Source: CAYJKB01 sp964370625
GTDB taxonomy: Bacteria > Bacillota > Clostridia > Oscillospirales > Butyricicoccaceae
DNA: 10,783 nucleotides
Direction: 5' to 3'
NCBI GenBank assembly: GCA_964370625.1
Contig: CAYJKB010000056.1
Location: forward strand, 1-10,783
Part shown: in pieces, positions 1 to 7,336 of the stretch
Position numbering within the stretch: the first letter of the stretch is position 1
Layout: each line of letters opens with the position of its first letter
The notes under the pieces: generated by a model
What the model was told of the DNA's origin: nothing
Seen by the model: the letters and a program-made list of their open reading frames with translations, nothing else
Databases searched by the model: none
Made by a program: the position numbers and the translations under genes

Positions 1-7
1 CCTTAAC

Positions 8-3000
8 TTATATCAAAATTTCAATTTGTTTTATTTCACTGGTTCTATTAAATATTTCTTTGCACATTTCAGAATTAATTTTCAAATCTGTTTTTTCAAT
101 TTTTTCATCATTTTTAAGTGAAATAACTAGTTTTTTATCATTAGATTTTCGATATTTAACAGGAATACCACATAAAGTAAATGATACTTCATTGTTATTA
201 TCAAATTCTTCTGGTTTTAAAAATTCACTATAGAATAGAATTTCTCCATCTGATACAGTTACGCCTAGTTCTATTCTACGCATCAAAATTGATTCTTTAA
301 CTTGACCTGTCATTCCAGGTTGCTCGCTTTTACCCGAAAATGAAGTATGAGAATATGGCTCAATCGGGATAGCTCCACATTCTATAGGAGATTTCCTATA
401 GATGAAACCTTGCATTAAATTATTGTACACTTTATAAATTTCTGCTATGTTTTCTCCATTTTGACAGGCTTTTAATGCAGTTTCAAGAATTGCTAATGTG
501 AATTTTGCATTTTGATGCCAATACACACAGCCAATGCCTTCAAATTTATACATAACTTCGCTTCTGCCATTGAATTTTTTATGAGCGAAAATTTTCTCAT
601 ATTCATCAATTAATACTTTGGTTAAATCAGCAGAAACACCAATATCTTTACACTTTTTAAGTAAGATTTCTTCTGTTTTTATTTCTGCATCAAAGTGTAA
701 TTTGCCATTTACGTCACGTGATATAATACCTAGAATTGGTTCAATTTCAAGTGTAATCACATTTTTTTCTAAGAATTTTTTTGTTTTTTTAGTTGGATAC
801 AATGTATGACACTTTAATTTTTCACTATAAAGGTCATTTTTCATAGAATTTACTAAATTAATAACTTCATCAGTTGTCAAAAATCCGCTACCAATAACAG
901 CTGATTGTCCTTCAAGCATTGGTCTCATTTTTGACACAGAAAAATCTTCATTTAGTAGATTATAACTTGAATATACATCACCACAATTTTTTGAAATAGT
1001 ATAATCAACTGCATGTTTTGCAGCTTCAATCCACTCTATTAGCAAGCTATTTTCTACTTCTATTTTATCACCTAAGCCATTTTTATAATATTCTTTTCGG
1101 TAATTTGAAAAGCCTTCACCTAGTAAATCAAGCAGTGCTTTTTCATTGCCGGCATAATTATTTTTATATTTTTCTAATGAAATTTTGCTTTCTTTCAACC
1201 ATTCCACTACATTTTTGCTTATATAATTGATATTTTTTTCTTTATTTAATGTCTCAAGCAGAAAATCTAAATACGCACTTACATGATAAGTTGTAACCAT
1301 TGATAACCCAATTCCAACAATTGCATTATTGGCGTCATTCCACTCTGGGCGCTCTGTATTCATCCAAATTCCACCTCCCACAAGAAGATTAGATATTTTG
1401 GATAATACTGGTACAATCAACTTTTCACAAAGAGAAACTGTTAATACTTCGCTCTCTTTTAAAATAAGTTTTCCATCAGTACCTATTTCTTTTACAATAT
1501 TTTCAATTTCATTATCTTTTTGTGCATCAAATGCTATTGTACTTTTGCTATTTTTTAGTATTTTTTTATAATCATTAAGCACATAAGGTACATTAGCATA
1601 ACTAAAAATTTCAAGTGATAACATTTCTTGTAATTTTTCTGGGTAGTGACTTTTTAAGGCTTGAAGTAATCTTAAAAGGTATATAATTTGGTGATCTCCC
1701 CAGTAACCCAGCCCACTAAATGGGTCATCTTCTTCTGGTTTTTCCCAGTCAATACCTTCATTGTTAATTCTATAAGGATTAAAACCGTCAAATGTAGAAG
1801 CATTTACAAATTTTGCAACCATGTTTTCAAAATATGATGGATAAGATAAACCTAAAGCTTCCCAGTTTTGGAAAATATCTCTCCAGTTACCCTCATAGCT
1901 TAAAGTTTTATTCCCACTTTTATCTTTAATTGCAATGTTAAATTTATTCCATGGTCTTGAAGGGTCTCCATGACGTCTTGAAAAAGAAATTGGCATATAT
2001 TCAAGTGCCAGTCTGTATAATACTTTATCATCTTTCGCTATGCATTTAAGTTCGTTTATATCTTTGCAATTTTTTATTTTTTCAAGTAAAGTAGTGTTTT
2101 TTAACACTGATTTATTTCTAATTTTTAGATATTTTTCAAAATCGTTATAGTCAAAATTATATCCATCAGCAAAAATACCACCACGCATACAGTTATAAAG
2201 TGTGTTTAAATAATGTGTTGCAGTTGCTATTTTGTCCCCCGTAGATTGCAATCCATCAGCTTTTTCTACGATAGATATAATATCTTTAGTCCCTTGTTTA
2301 ATATCTTCAAAAAGTTCAGAAAAATCAGCTGTTTCTACAATATTACATAATTTTGTTATATCACAATGGTCATATCCGTTATCTACAACAAAAGAATATT
2401 CAAGACTTTTTCCATTTTTGATTTCTTCATCAAATACTATAAAATATCCACATTTTGCACCGTAACTTTCTCTATCTAATGCAATTTTCTCATCATTTTT
2501 GAACATTTTAACAACATCTGGTGTAAGATATACATTTTTGCAATTAAGTGTGTTATATGCAATATTCGCTCGCATCATTTCAATTGGATGAGGAGTGTCA
2601 TTAATTTCTGTAGTAAGTGTGTAAACTGCAAGATTTTCTGTTGCAAGTTCTGCTGCTTTATAAGCATCAATTAATGTTGATCTATCAGCTTGAAGGCATG
2701 TTAGCACCCCATATGGAAGAATATTTGACAAGCCATCAAGAACTTCTATTTTTATTGCTGTATCGCAATCATTTGTGAATTTAGATGTTTTTACAATACC
2801 AAACTTTTCAGAGCTTTCATATTTATATGAATATGTTAATTGTAAATCATGATTTATTTCTTCTAAAATAACGCTATTTGCATACAATGATTTATAAATA
2901 TTTCTTGAAATATTATATTTTTGTACTCCATTTTGCTCAAATGGTTGCCAGAGTTTTCCGTTTATTTTAACTAATGTTTTAGAGCCAGTTTCATAATCTA

Positions 3001-3208
3001 AAGCAAGTTTATCATCTGTTTCATAAGGGAAAATACTTCCCTCTGCATTTCTTCTTCCTGCTGTTAATCCCCCATTTGATGACAAAAATATCCAAATGTC
3101 GCTTGAAGATGGCACTTGTATAAAAAATGGCGACAGATTTTCACTATTACTAATTTTGTAATATTCAATATCATCTATTGTTACAAAATCGCTTGTTGTA
3201 TTTTGCAT
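8..3208 (-). CDS. Large cytoplasmic glycoside phosphorylase, clan GH-Q (GH94/GH149/GH161-like)
   Basis: This 1066-residue protein probably splits a glucoside bond of an imported oligosaccharide with inorganic phosphate, releasing a sugar-1-phosphate. It has no signal peptide or membrane segment, so it acts in the cytoplasm. The N-terminal part (about 1-300) looks like a beta-sandwich domain. The remainder carries conserved aromatic and acidic blocks: RRHGDPSRPW (411-420), YEGNWRD (438-444), YWGDHQ (502-507) and PEWNDANN (621-628). The WND motif matches the catalytic Asp motif of GH94, making Asp625 the likely general acid. A C-terminal EPYSHTSF...GMTGQVKE block resembles the GH94 glycine-rich TGxAGW region. 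GH94 enzymes have about 800 residues, while GH149 and GH161 beta-1,3-glucan phosphorylases have about 1100, so the length favours the latter. An AAAGGA site lies 9 nt before the ATG. It is the last gene of the sugar transport operon. The enzyme class is fairly secure; the substrate is inferred. Confidence 0.75.
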   Translation of the reverse strand: MQNTTSDFVTIDDIEYYKISNSENLSPFFIQVPSSSDIWIFLSSNGGLTAGRRNAEGSIFPYETDDKLALDYETGSKTLVKINGKLWQPFEQNGVQKYNISRNIYKSLYANSVILEEINHDLQLTYSYKYESSEKFGIVKTSKFTNDCDTAIKIEVLDGLSNILPYGVLTCLQADRSTLIDAYKAAELATENLAVYTLTTEINDTPHPIEMMRANIAYNTLNCKNVYLTPDVVKMFKNDEKIALDRESYGAKCGYFIVFDEEIKNGKSLEYSFVVDNGYDHCDITKLCNIVETADFSELFEDIKQGTKDIISIVEKADGLQSTGDKIATATHYLNTLYNCMRGGIFADGYNFDYNDFEKYLKIRNKSVLKNTTLLEKIKNCKDINELKCIAKDDKVLYRLALEYMPISFSRRHGDPSRPWNKFNIAIKDKSGNKTLSYEGNWRDIFQNWEALGLSYPSYFENMVAKFVNASTFDGFNPYRINNEGIDWEKPEEDDPFSGLGYWGDHQIIYLLRLLQALKSHYPEKLQEMLSLEIFSYANVPYVLNDYKKILKNSKSTIAFDAQKDNEIENIVKEIGTDGKLILKESEVLTVSLCEKLIVPVLSKISNLLVGGGIWMNTERPEWNDANNAIVGIGLSMVTTYHVSAYLDFLLETLNKEKNINYISKNVVEWLKESKISLEKYKNNYAGNEKALLDLLGEGFSNYRKEYYKNGLGDKIEVENSLLIEWIEAAKHAVDYTISKNCGDVYSSYNLLNEDFSVSKMRPMLEGQSAVIGSGFLTTDEVINLVNSMKNDLYSEKLKCHTLYPTKKTKKFLEKNVITLEIEPILGIISRDVNGKLHFDAEIKTEEILLKKCKDIGVSADLTKVLIDEYEKIFAHKKFNGRSEVMYKFEGIGCVYWHQNAKFTLAILETALKACQNGENIAEIYKVYNNLMQGFIYRKSPIECGAIPIEPYSHTSFSGKSEQPGMTGQVKESILMRRIELGVTVSDGEILFYSEFLKPEEFDNNNEVSFTLCGIPVKYRKSNDKKLVISLKNDEKIEKTDLKINSEMCKEIFNRTSEIKQIEILI

Positions 3209-3240
3209 AAAGTTATTTCCTTTCGATACTATTTTATAAA

Positions 3241-3258
3241 CCTATGTGTTTATATAGG
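3241..3258 (-). other. Small hairpin in the oppF-phosphorylase gap
   Basis: The 65-bp gap between the second ATPase gene and the phosphorylase gene contains a 5-bp inverted repeat (CCTAT/ATAGG, 8-nt loop), followed on the transcribed strand by only three T residues. It is too weak for a confident terminator. It could be a leaky attenuator, an RNA-processing site or chance. No promoter was recognised in the gap, so read-through from the transporter genes is the simplest view. Confidence 0.25.
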
Positions 3259-3273
3259 AATTTACCTTTTAAA

Positions 3274-4299
3274 TTAATTCGGTGGATTATGACATCTAAT
3301 AAATTGTCCTTCATCAACTTCTTTTTCATCAGGCATTTCTTTGTGACAAATATCTGTTGCATAAAGACATCTGTTTTTAAATGGGCAACCAGTGCTTTCA
3401 GGTGTCCACATTGAAATTTCTGTTTCTTCGCTAGATTTCACTGGTAAAACTACATCTTCCTCACGTTCAGGATCTGGTGCTGCTGCTACAAGCAATCTTG
3501 TGTATGGATGTTTAGGATTGATAATAACTTTATTTACATCGCCATATTCAACAATATGTCCTGAATATAATACGATAATTCTATCTGAAAAATACCTTGC
3601 TGTAGCAATATCATGTGTAATATAAACAAATGATTTTTTGAATTCACGCTTTAAATCATTTAATAAGTTTAATACACCTAAACGAATAGAAACATCAAGC
3701 ATTGATGTAGGTTCATCAGCAAAAATAACTTCAGCACCAGCTGCAAGCACCCTTGCAATATATGCTCTTTGCTTTTGTCCACCTGATAATTGATGTGGAT
3801 ATTTTTGAGCTTGTTCATGAGGTGGTGTAAGTCCTACCATTTCTAATGCTTTTTCTATACGTTTTTCTCTCATTTCGGCATTAATTTTATGATATAGTTT
3901 TATCGGACGCTCAAGATGATAATGAATACTGTGAAGTGGGTTTAAAGCCGAGAATGGATCTTGGAATATCATTTGAGTTTTTTGACGATATTTTTTTAAA
4001 TCTGCACCTTTTAGTTTATGTACATCTTTATCTTTATAAGTCATCGTCCCTGAAGATGGGTTGTGAAAACGCATTGCAATTCTACAAAGTGTAGATTTTC
4101 CACAACCTGATTCCCCTACTACTGCAAGAGATTCACCTTCATATAAATCGAAAGAAACGTTATTTAATGCACGCAATGTTTTAGATTTTGAAAACAAAGA
4201 TTTTCCACTAACAGAAAAATCCATTGTAAGATTTTTTACACTAAAAACAACTTTTTTATCTTCTTTATTACTTAAATCTACTTTTTTATCTTGCATCAT
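3274..4299 (-). CDS. Opp/Dpp-type ABC transporter ATPase, OppF-like
   Basis: This is one of the two ATPases that power the importer at the inner face of the membrane. All nucleotide-binding motifs are present: Walker A GESGCGKST (62-70), Q-loop Gln113, signature LSGGQ (171-175), Walker B VIFADEP (191-197) with catalytic Glu196, and H-loop His229. The C-terminal oligopeptide/dipeptide-type extension contains HPYT (264-267) and four cysteines (305, 311, 318, 336). The D-loop reads SMLD where peptide-transporter ATPases usually have SALD; from memory SMLD-type loops occur in Opp-like sugar importers, which fits the context. The gene begins with two ATGs. AAGGAG lies 4 nt before the first and 7 nt before the second (4296), so the second may be the true start. 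It overlaps the preceding ATPase gene by 11-14 bp, indicating translational coupling. The family is certain; the sugar specificity is inferred. Confidence 0.95.
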   Translation of the reverse strand: MMQDKKVDLSNKEDKKVVFSVKNLTMDFSVSGKSLFSKSKTLRALNNVSFDLYEGESLAVVGESGCGKSTLCRIAMRFHNPSSGTMTYKDKDVHKLKGADLKKYRQKTQMIFQDPFSALNPLHSIHYHLERPIKLYHKINAEMREKRIEKALEMVGLTPPHEQAQKYPHQLSGGQKQRAYIARVLAAGAEVIFADEPTSMLDVSIRLGVLNLLNDLKREFKKSFVYITHDIATARYFSDRIIVLYSGHIVEYGDVNKVIINPKHPYTRLLVAAAPDPEREEDVVLPVKSSEETEISMWTPESTGCPFKNRCLYATDICHKEMPDEKEVDEGQFIRCHNPPN

Positions 4300-5287
4300 T
4301 ATGCTCCTTTCCTAACTCATCTGTATATTCCAATGGTTTATGACAATAATAGAAATTTCCATTTTCCTCCGTTACTGTTGGAGGTACTTCTTTACATTTA
4401 TCACATCTATTAAAGCAACGTTCTTCAAAGCGACAACCATTTGGAATGTTTTTAAGATTAAGTGGTGATCCTTTAATCCCTTCCATGTATTCTATTTCAC
4501 CTTGTAGCGATGGAAATGAATTTTTAAGCCCAAAAGTATATGGATGAGAAGGATTTTTAAGAATTTTACGAGTATTTGCTTTTTCAACTATTTTACCTGC
4601 ATACATAATAGCAACACTATCACAAAACTCCATCATAAGACTAATATCATGTGTTATGAATAAAATAGAAAAACCAAGTTTTGCTTTAAGCTCATAAATT
4701 CTACGCATAATATCACGTTGAACAACTGTATCTAGTGCTGTTGTAGGTTCATCAAGTATTAATAGTTTTGGTTTTAATGCAAGTGCCATTGCAATTACAG
4801 CACGTTGACGCATACCACCTGAAAACTGATGTGGATAATCTTTTAATCTATCTTTCGGAATTCCAACAAGTGCTAATAATTCTTCTGCCATTGCTCTTGA
4901 TTCTTTTTTATTTTTTGTAATATGATGATATTTAAAAATTTCATAAAATTGAGTTTCAAGTGTTGACACTGGATTTAAACAGTTCATAGCAGATTGGAAA
5001 ACCATACTTGTATCTTTCCAACGAAAATCAGCTAATTTCTTTTCATCATAATTTAAAATATCTTCACCCTGAAATAATATTTGCCCACTAGAAATTATTG
5101 CAGGTGGTCTGTGTAATCTCATAAGTGAATATGCAATTGTAGATTTACCACATCCAGATTCCCCAGCAAGGCCTAAGCTCTGTCCTTCTTCAATTTTAAA
5201 GCTGACTTTATCAACTGCACGAACAGAAGTTGCATCGCCTGTAATATAATCTACACATAAATCTTTTACTTCAATAACTGTAGCCAT
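4286..5287 (-). CDS. Opp/Dpp-type ABC transporter ATPase, OppD-like
   Basis: This is the first ATPase of the importer and would pair with the OppF-like subunit under the two permeases. In the 333-residue protein the motifs are Walker A GESGCGKST (42-50), Q-loop Gln98, signature FSGGM (155-159), Walker B LLILDE (175-180) with Glu180, and H-loop His213. The motif order and the PHQFSGGMRQR context are typical of OppD/DppD. The C-terminal extension has HPYT (248-251) and a cysteine cluster (285, 291, 295, 298, 315) like the one reported to bind a [4Fe-4S] cluster in some actinobacterial Opp/Dpp ATPases. Its start is one base beyond the permease stop codon, and its ribosome site is embedded in the permease gene. 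Peptide specificity should not be assumed from the family name, because Opp-family ATPases also serve sugar importers. Confidence 0.95.
   Translation of the reverse strand: MATVIEVKDLCVDYITGDATSVRAVDKVSFKIEEGQSLGLAGESGCGKSTIAYSLMRLHRPPAIISSGQILFQGEDILNYDEKKLADFRWKDTSMVFQSAMNCLNPVSTLETQFYEIFKYHHITKNKKESRAMAEELLALVGIPKDRLKDYPHQFSGGMRQRAVIAMALALKPKLLILDEPTTALDTVVQRDIMRRIYELKAKLGFSILFITHDISLMMEFCDSVAIMYAGKIVEKANTRKILKNPSHPYTFGLKNSFPSLQGEIEYMEGIKGSPLNLKNIPNGCRFEERCFNRCDKCKEVPPTVTEENGNFYYCHKPLEYTDELGKEHNDAR
4304..4309 (-). promoter_or_regulatory. Ribosome binding site for the OppF-like ATPase
   Basis: AAGGAG lies inside the 3' end of the upstream ATPase gene, 4 nt before one ATG (4299) and 7 nt before a second (4296). 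The spacing favours the second ATG, which would remove one methionine from the 341-residue product. Confidence 0.7.
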
Positions 5288-5288
5288 A

Positions 5289-6209
5289 TTAAACCTCCTT
5301 TTTGGTTCTACGCAGTTCCATTTTTCTTGCTTTATAATAGCTTTTCATAACTCTTTGTGCTTTAAGTTTTGGATTTGAAATTTCATCAATCGCAAAGTTA
5401 ACCATCGTAAGTCCCATACCAATCATAACAAGGCCTGCTATAGCGCCTGCTACTTCAAAAAAGTATCCACTTGCAAATGCACCAGAATTTTTGGCATTGT
5501 ATAGAATTGTACCCCATGTTACTGATAGCGGGTCACCAAATCCGATAAATTCAAGTGTTGCATGTGCCATGATTGAATAAATTAATGTTCCAACAAATGA
5601 TGATGAAATGATTGATAACATGTTTGGCATGATTTCAATAAATAAAATTCTAAATTTACTCTCGCCCAATGTTTCTGCTGAACGCACAAAATCTCTATTA
5701 CGAATACTCATTGTTTGCGCTCTTAGCACCCTTGAATTCCAAGGCCAAGATGTAAAACCAATAATAAGGCTGATTAATAATGGTGAAACCTCTCCTAACA
5801 TTGATGCTACTAATAAAAGTAATACAATAGTTGGGATTACCATGATAATATTCGTAGCAACACTTATAAATGCATCATATTTGCCTCCAATATAACCTGC
5901 ACTAATACCAATAAGCATACTTAAACCTGTTGTTATAAATGCTGCTAAAAGTCCAACAATTAATGATTGTCTACCACCGTATAAACTCTGTGCGAATACA
6001 TCACGTCCTAGTTGAGTTGTACCTAAAATATGTTCTTCTGATGGTGGCTGATGATATTGATCAAATCTAAATAATGGGTCAATATCTGTGAAAAGTGGTG
6101 CTCCCATCGTCATTAAAATCACAATTCCTATTAATATAAGTCCAATAGTAAATTTTGGGCTATCTTTTAAAAATCGTAATATACGCTTTAATCTTGATTC
6201 TTTATTCAT
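5289..6209 (-). CDS. ABC transporter permease, OppC/DppC-like
   Basis: This is the second pore-forming subunit of the importer (306 residues). It has the OppC layout: a cytoplasmic N-terminus, a first membrane segment at about 20-38, a short external domain with LGTTQLGRDVF (62-72), then hydrophobic segments at about 82-104, 117-138, 140-156, 196-216 and 252-274. The cytoplasmic EAA loop that docks onto the ATPases spans about 177-196 (SAETLGESKFRIL...). The charged C-terminal tail (about 280-306) is lysine- and arginine-rich. The gene follows the OppB-like permease by 24 nt. Its ribosome site (AGAGGA, 11 nt before ATG) is weaker and more distant than those of its neighbours. Family assignment is firm; the transported compound is inferred from the operon. 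Confidence 0.94.
   Translation of the reverse strand: MNKESRLKRILRFLKDSPKFTIGLILIGIVILMTMGAPLFTDIDPLFRFDQYHQPPSEEHILGTTQLGRDVFAQSLYGGRQSLIVGLLAAFITTGLSMLIGISAGYIGGKYDAFISVATNIIMVIPTIVLLLLVASMLGEVSPLLISLIIGFTSWPWNSRVLRAQTMSIRNRDFVRSAETLGESKFRILFIEIMPNMLSIISSSFVGTLIYSIMAHATLEFIGFGDPLSVTWGTILYNAKNSGAFASGYFFEVAGAIAGLVMIGMGLTMVNFAIDEISNPKLKAQRVMKSYYKARKMELRRTKKEV
5294..5300 (-). promoter_or_regulatory. Ribosome binding site for the OppD-like ATPase, inside the permease gene
   Basis: AAGGAGG forms part of the last codons of the OppC-like permease gene and stands 6 nt before the ATPase ATG. The stop and start codons are one base apart. This is a near-perfect site and should couple translation of the two subunits. 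Confidence 0.85.
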
Positions 6210-6233
6210 TGCAAACTCAGTCCTCTCATAAAT

Positions 6234-7238
6234 TTAGTTGCTGCTTTGTCTTCTTGTTCTTGGGTCGAAATATAAAATCGCAAAGTCTGCAAGTGCATTT
6301 GCTGAAAGCATTAATATAGTTGTCATCAATAATATACCTTGCATTAACGGGTAATCTCGACTGTTTATTGCAGAAATCATTACACTTCCAAGCCCTGGAT
6401 AGTTAAAAATTTGTTCTATAATAATAGACCCACCAAGCATAAATCCGATTTGCATTGCAAGCGTTGTAATTACAGGAAGAAGTGAGTTTCTTGCAGCATA
6501 TGAAAACATGATTTTCTTATCTGGTAAACCTTTTGCAATACCCATTGTGATATAATCATCGCCAAGTTGGTTAATCATATTAGCACGCATCCCCATAATG
6601 CCACCTAAACCTGTGATTACAATAGCTGTTACCGGAACAAATGCATGATAGAATATATCAGCGAAATATTGTCCCCATGTTTCAGGCACAAATAACGGAG
6701 TTACGGCATATCCTAATGGGAATATTCCTGTATAACAAAGTGAGAAAAGTAAGATAATTGCTGTTACAACTGATGGAATATTTGCTAAAAATTGTCCACC
6801 TACTGTGAAAACAGTGTCAAAAGTTGAACCACGTTTCCATGCAACCAAAATACCAATTAAGTTATTAATAATAAAGCCTATTACTAGCGCAAATCCCATT
6901 AAAAATACTGTCCAACCAAGTCCACGGGAAACAGATTCAACAACTGTTAGAGGATATTCTGAGAATGATACACCCCAGTCACCTTGTAAAATATTTCCTA
7001 TGTACTTAAAATACGATGTTATTAATGGTTCGCTTGAGCTAAATCCTAACATTTCTTCTGTAGCTTTAATTACTGACGGGTCTATTTTCGAACCACTTAA
7101 TGCAAGATTTGAAAGATACATTTGCACAGGGTCTCCTGGCATCATTCTTGGTAAAAAGAAGTTAAGTGTTATAGCACCCCAAAAAGCTAGTGCATAAAAT
7201 CCTAATCTTTTTAGTATAAATTTAAGCAATTTAATCAC
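6234..7238 (-). CDS. ABC transporter permease, OppB/DppB-like
   Basis: This is the first pore-forming subunit (up to 334 residues). OppB hallmarks are the N-terminal membrane helix (about 12-30) followed by RMMPGDP (31-37), GDWGVSF (86-92), several further membrane segments (about 108-134, 150-172, 200-216, 258-275, 300-322), the EAA loop with DDYITMGIAKGLP (227-239), and FNYPGLG (278-284). The start codon is uncertain. The annotated start is GTG, but the AAAGGA site ends only 2 nt before it, which is too close; a TTG at codon 4 (7227-7229) would be better spaced and give the usual OppB beginning MLKFILKRL. No upstream extension is possible because TAA is in frame at 7245-7247. The gene lies just beyond a strong hairpin that separates it from the binding-protein gene. 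Confidence 0.94.
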   Translation of the reverse strand: MIKLLKFILKRLGFYALAFWGAITLNFFLPRMMPGDPVQMYLSNLALSGSKIDPSVIKATEEMLGFSSSEPLITSYFKYIGNILQGDWGVSFSEYPLTVVESVSRGLGWTVFLMGFALVIGFIINNLIGILVAWKRGSTFDTVFTVGGQFLANIPSVVTAIILLFSLCYTGIFPLGYAVTPLFVPETWGQYFADIFYHAFVPVTAIVITGLGGIMGMRANMINQLGDDYITMGIAKGLPDKKIMFSYAARNSLLPVITTLAMQIGFMLGGSIIIEQIFNYPGLGSVMISAINSRDYPLMQGILLMTTILMLSANALADFAILYFDPRTRRQSSN

Positions 7239-7240
7239 AT

Positions 7241-7246
7241 TCCTTT
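7241..7246 (-). promoter_or_regulatory. Unusually placed ribosome binding site of the OppB-like permease
   Basis: AAAGGA stands 2 nt before a GTG and 11 nt before an in-frame TTG. No ATG is available nearby. The combination implies low translation of the permease, or a TTG start at 7229. Confidence 0.55.
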
Positions 7247-7267
7247 ACGTAAATTTAATTTTTTTTG

Positions 7268-7313
7268 AAAAAAAAGCCTTAAACCTAAGCTGTATGCTAG
7301 TTTTAAGGCTTTT
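7268..7313 (-). terminator. Intrinsic terminator/attenuator between binding-protein and permease genes
   Basis: The 98-bp gap contains a perfect 12-bp inverted repeat (AAAAGCCTTAAA at 7272-7283 and its complement at 7302-7313). The 18-nt loop can fold further through AGC/GCT. On the minus strand the stem runs directly into a tract of eight T residues (complement of 7268-7275), followed by more A/T, which is the classic intrinsic terminator arrangement. The permease genes depend on transcription from upstream and no promoter was recognised here. It is therefore best read as a partial terminator that keeps binding-protein mRNA in excess over permease and ATPase mRNA. Confidence 0.88.
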
Positions 7314-7336
7314 AATTTTGCATTTTATAGAATTTA

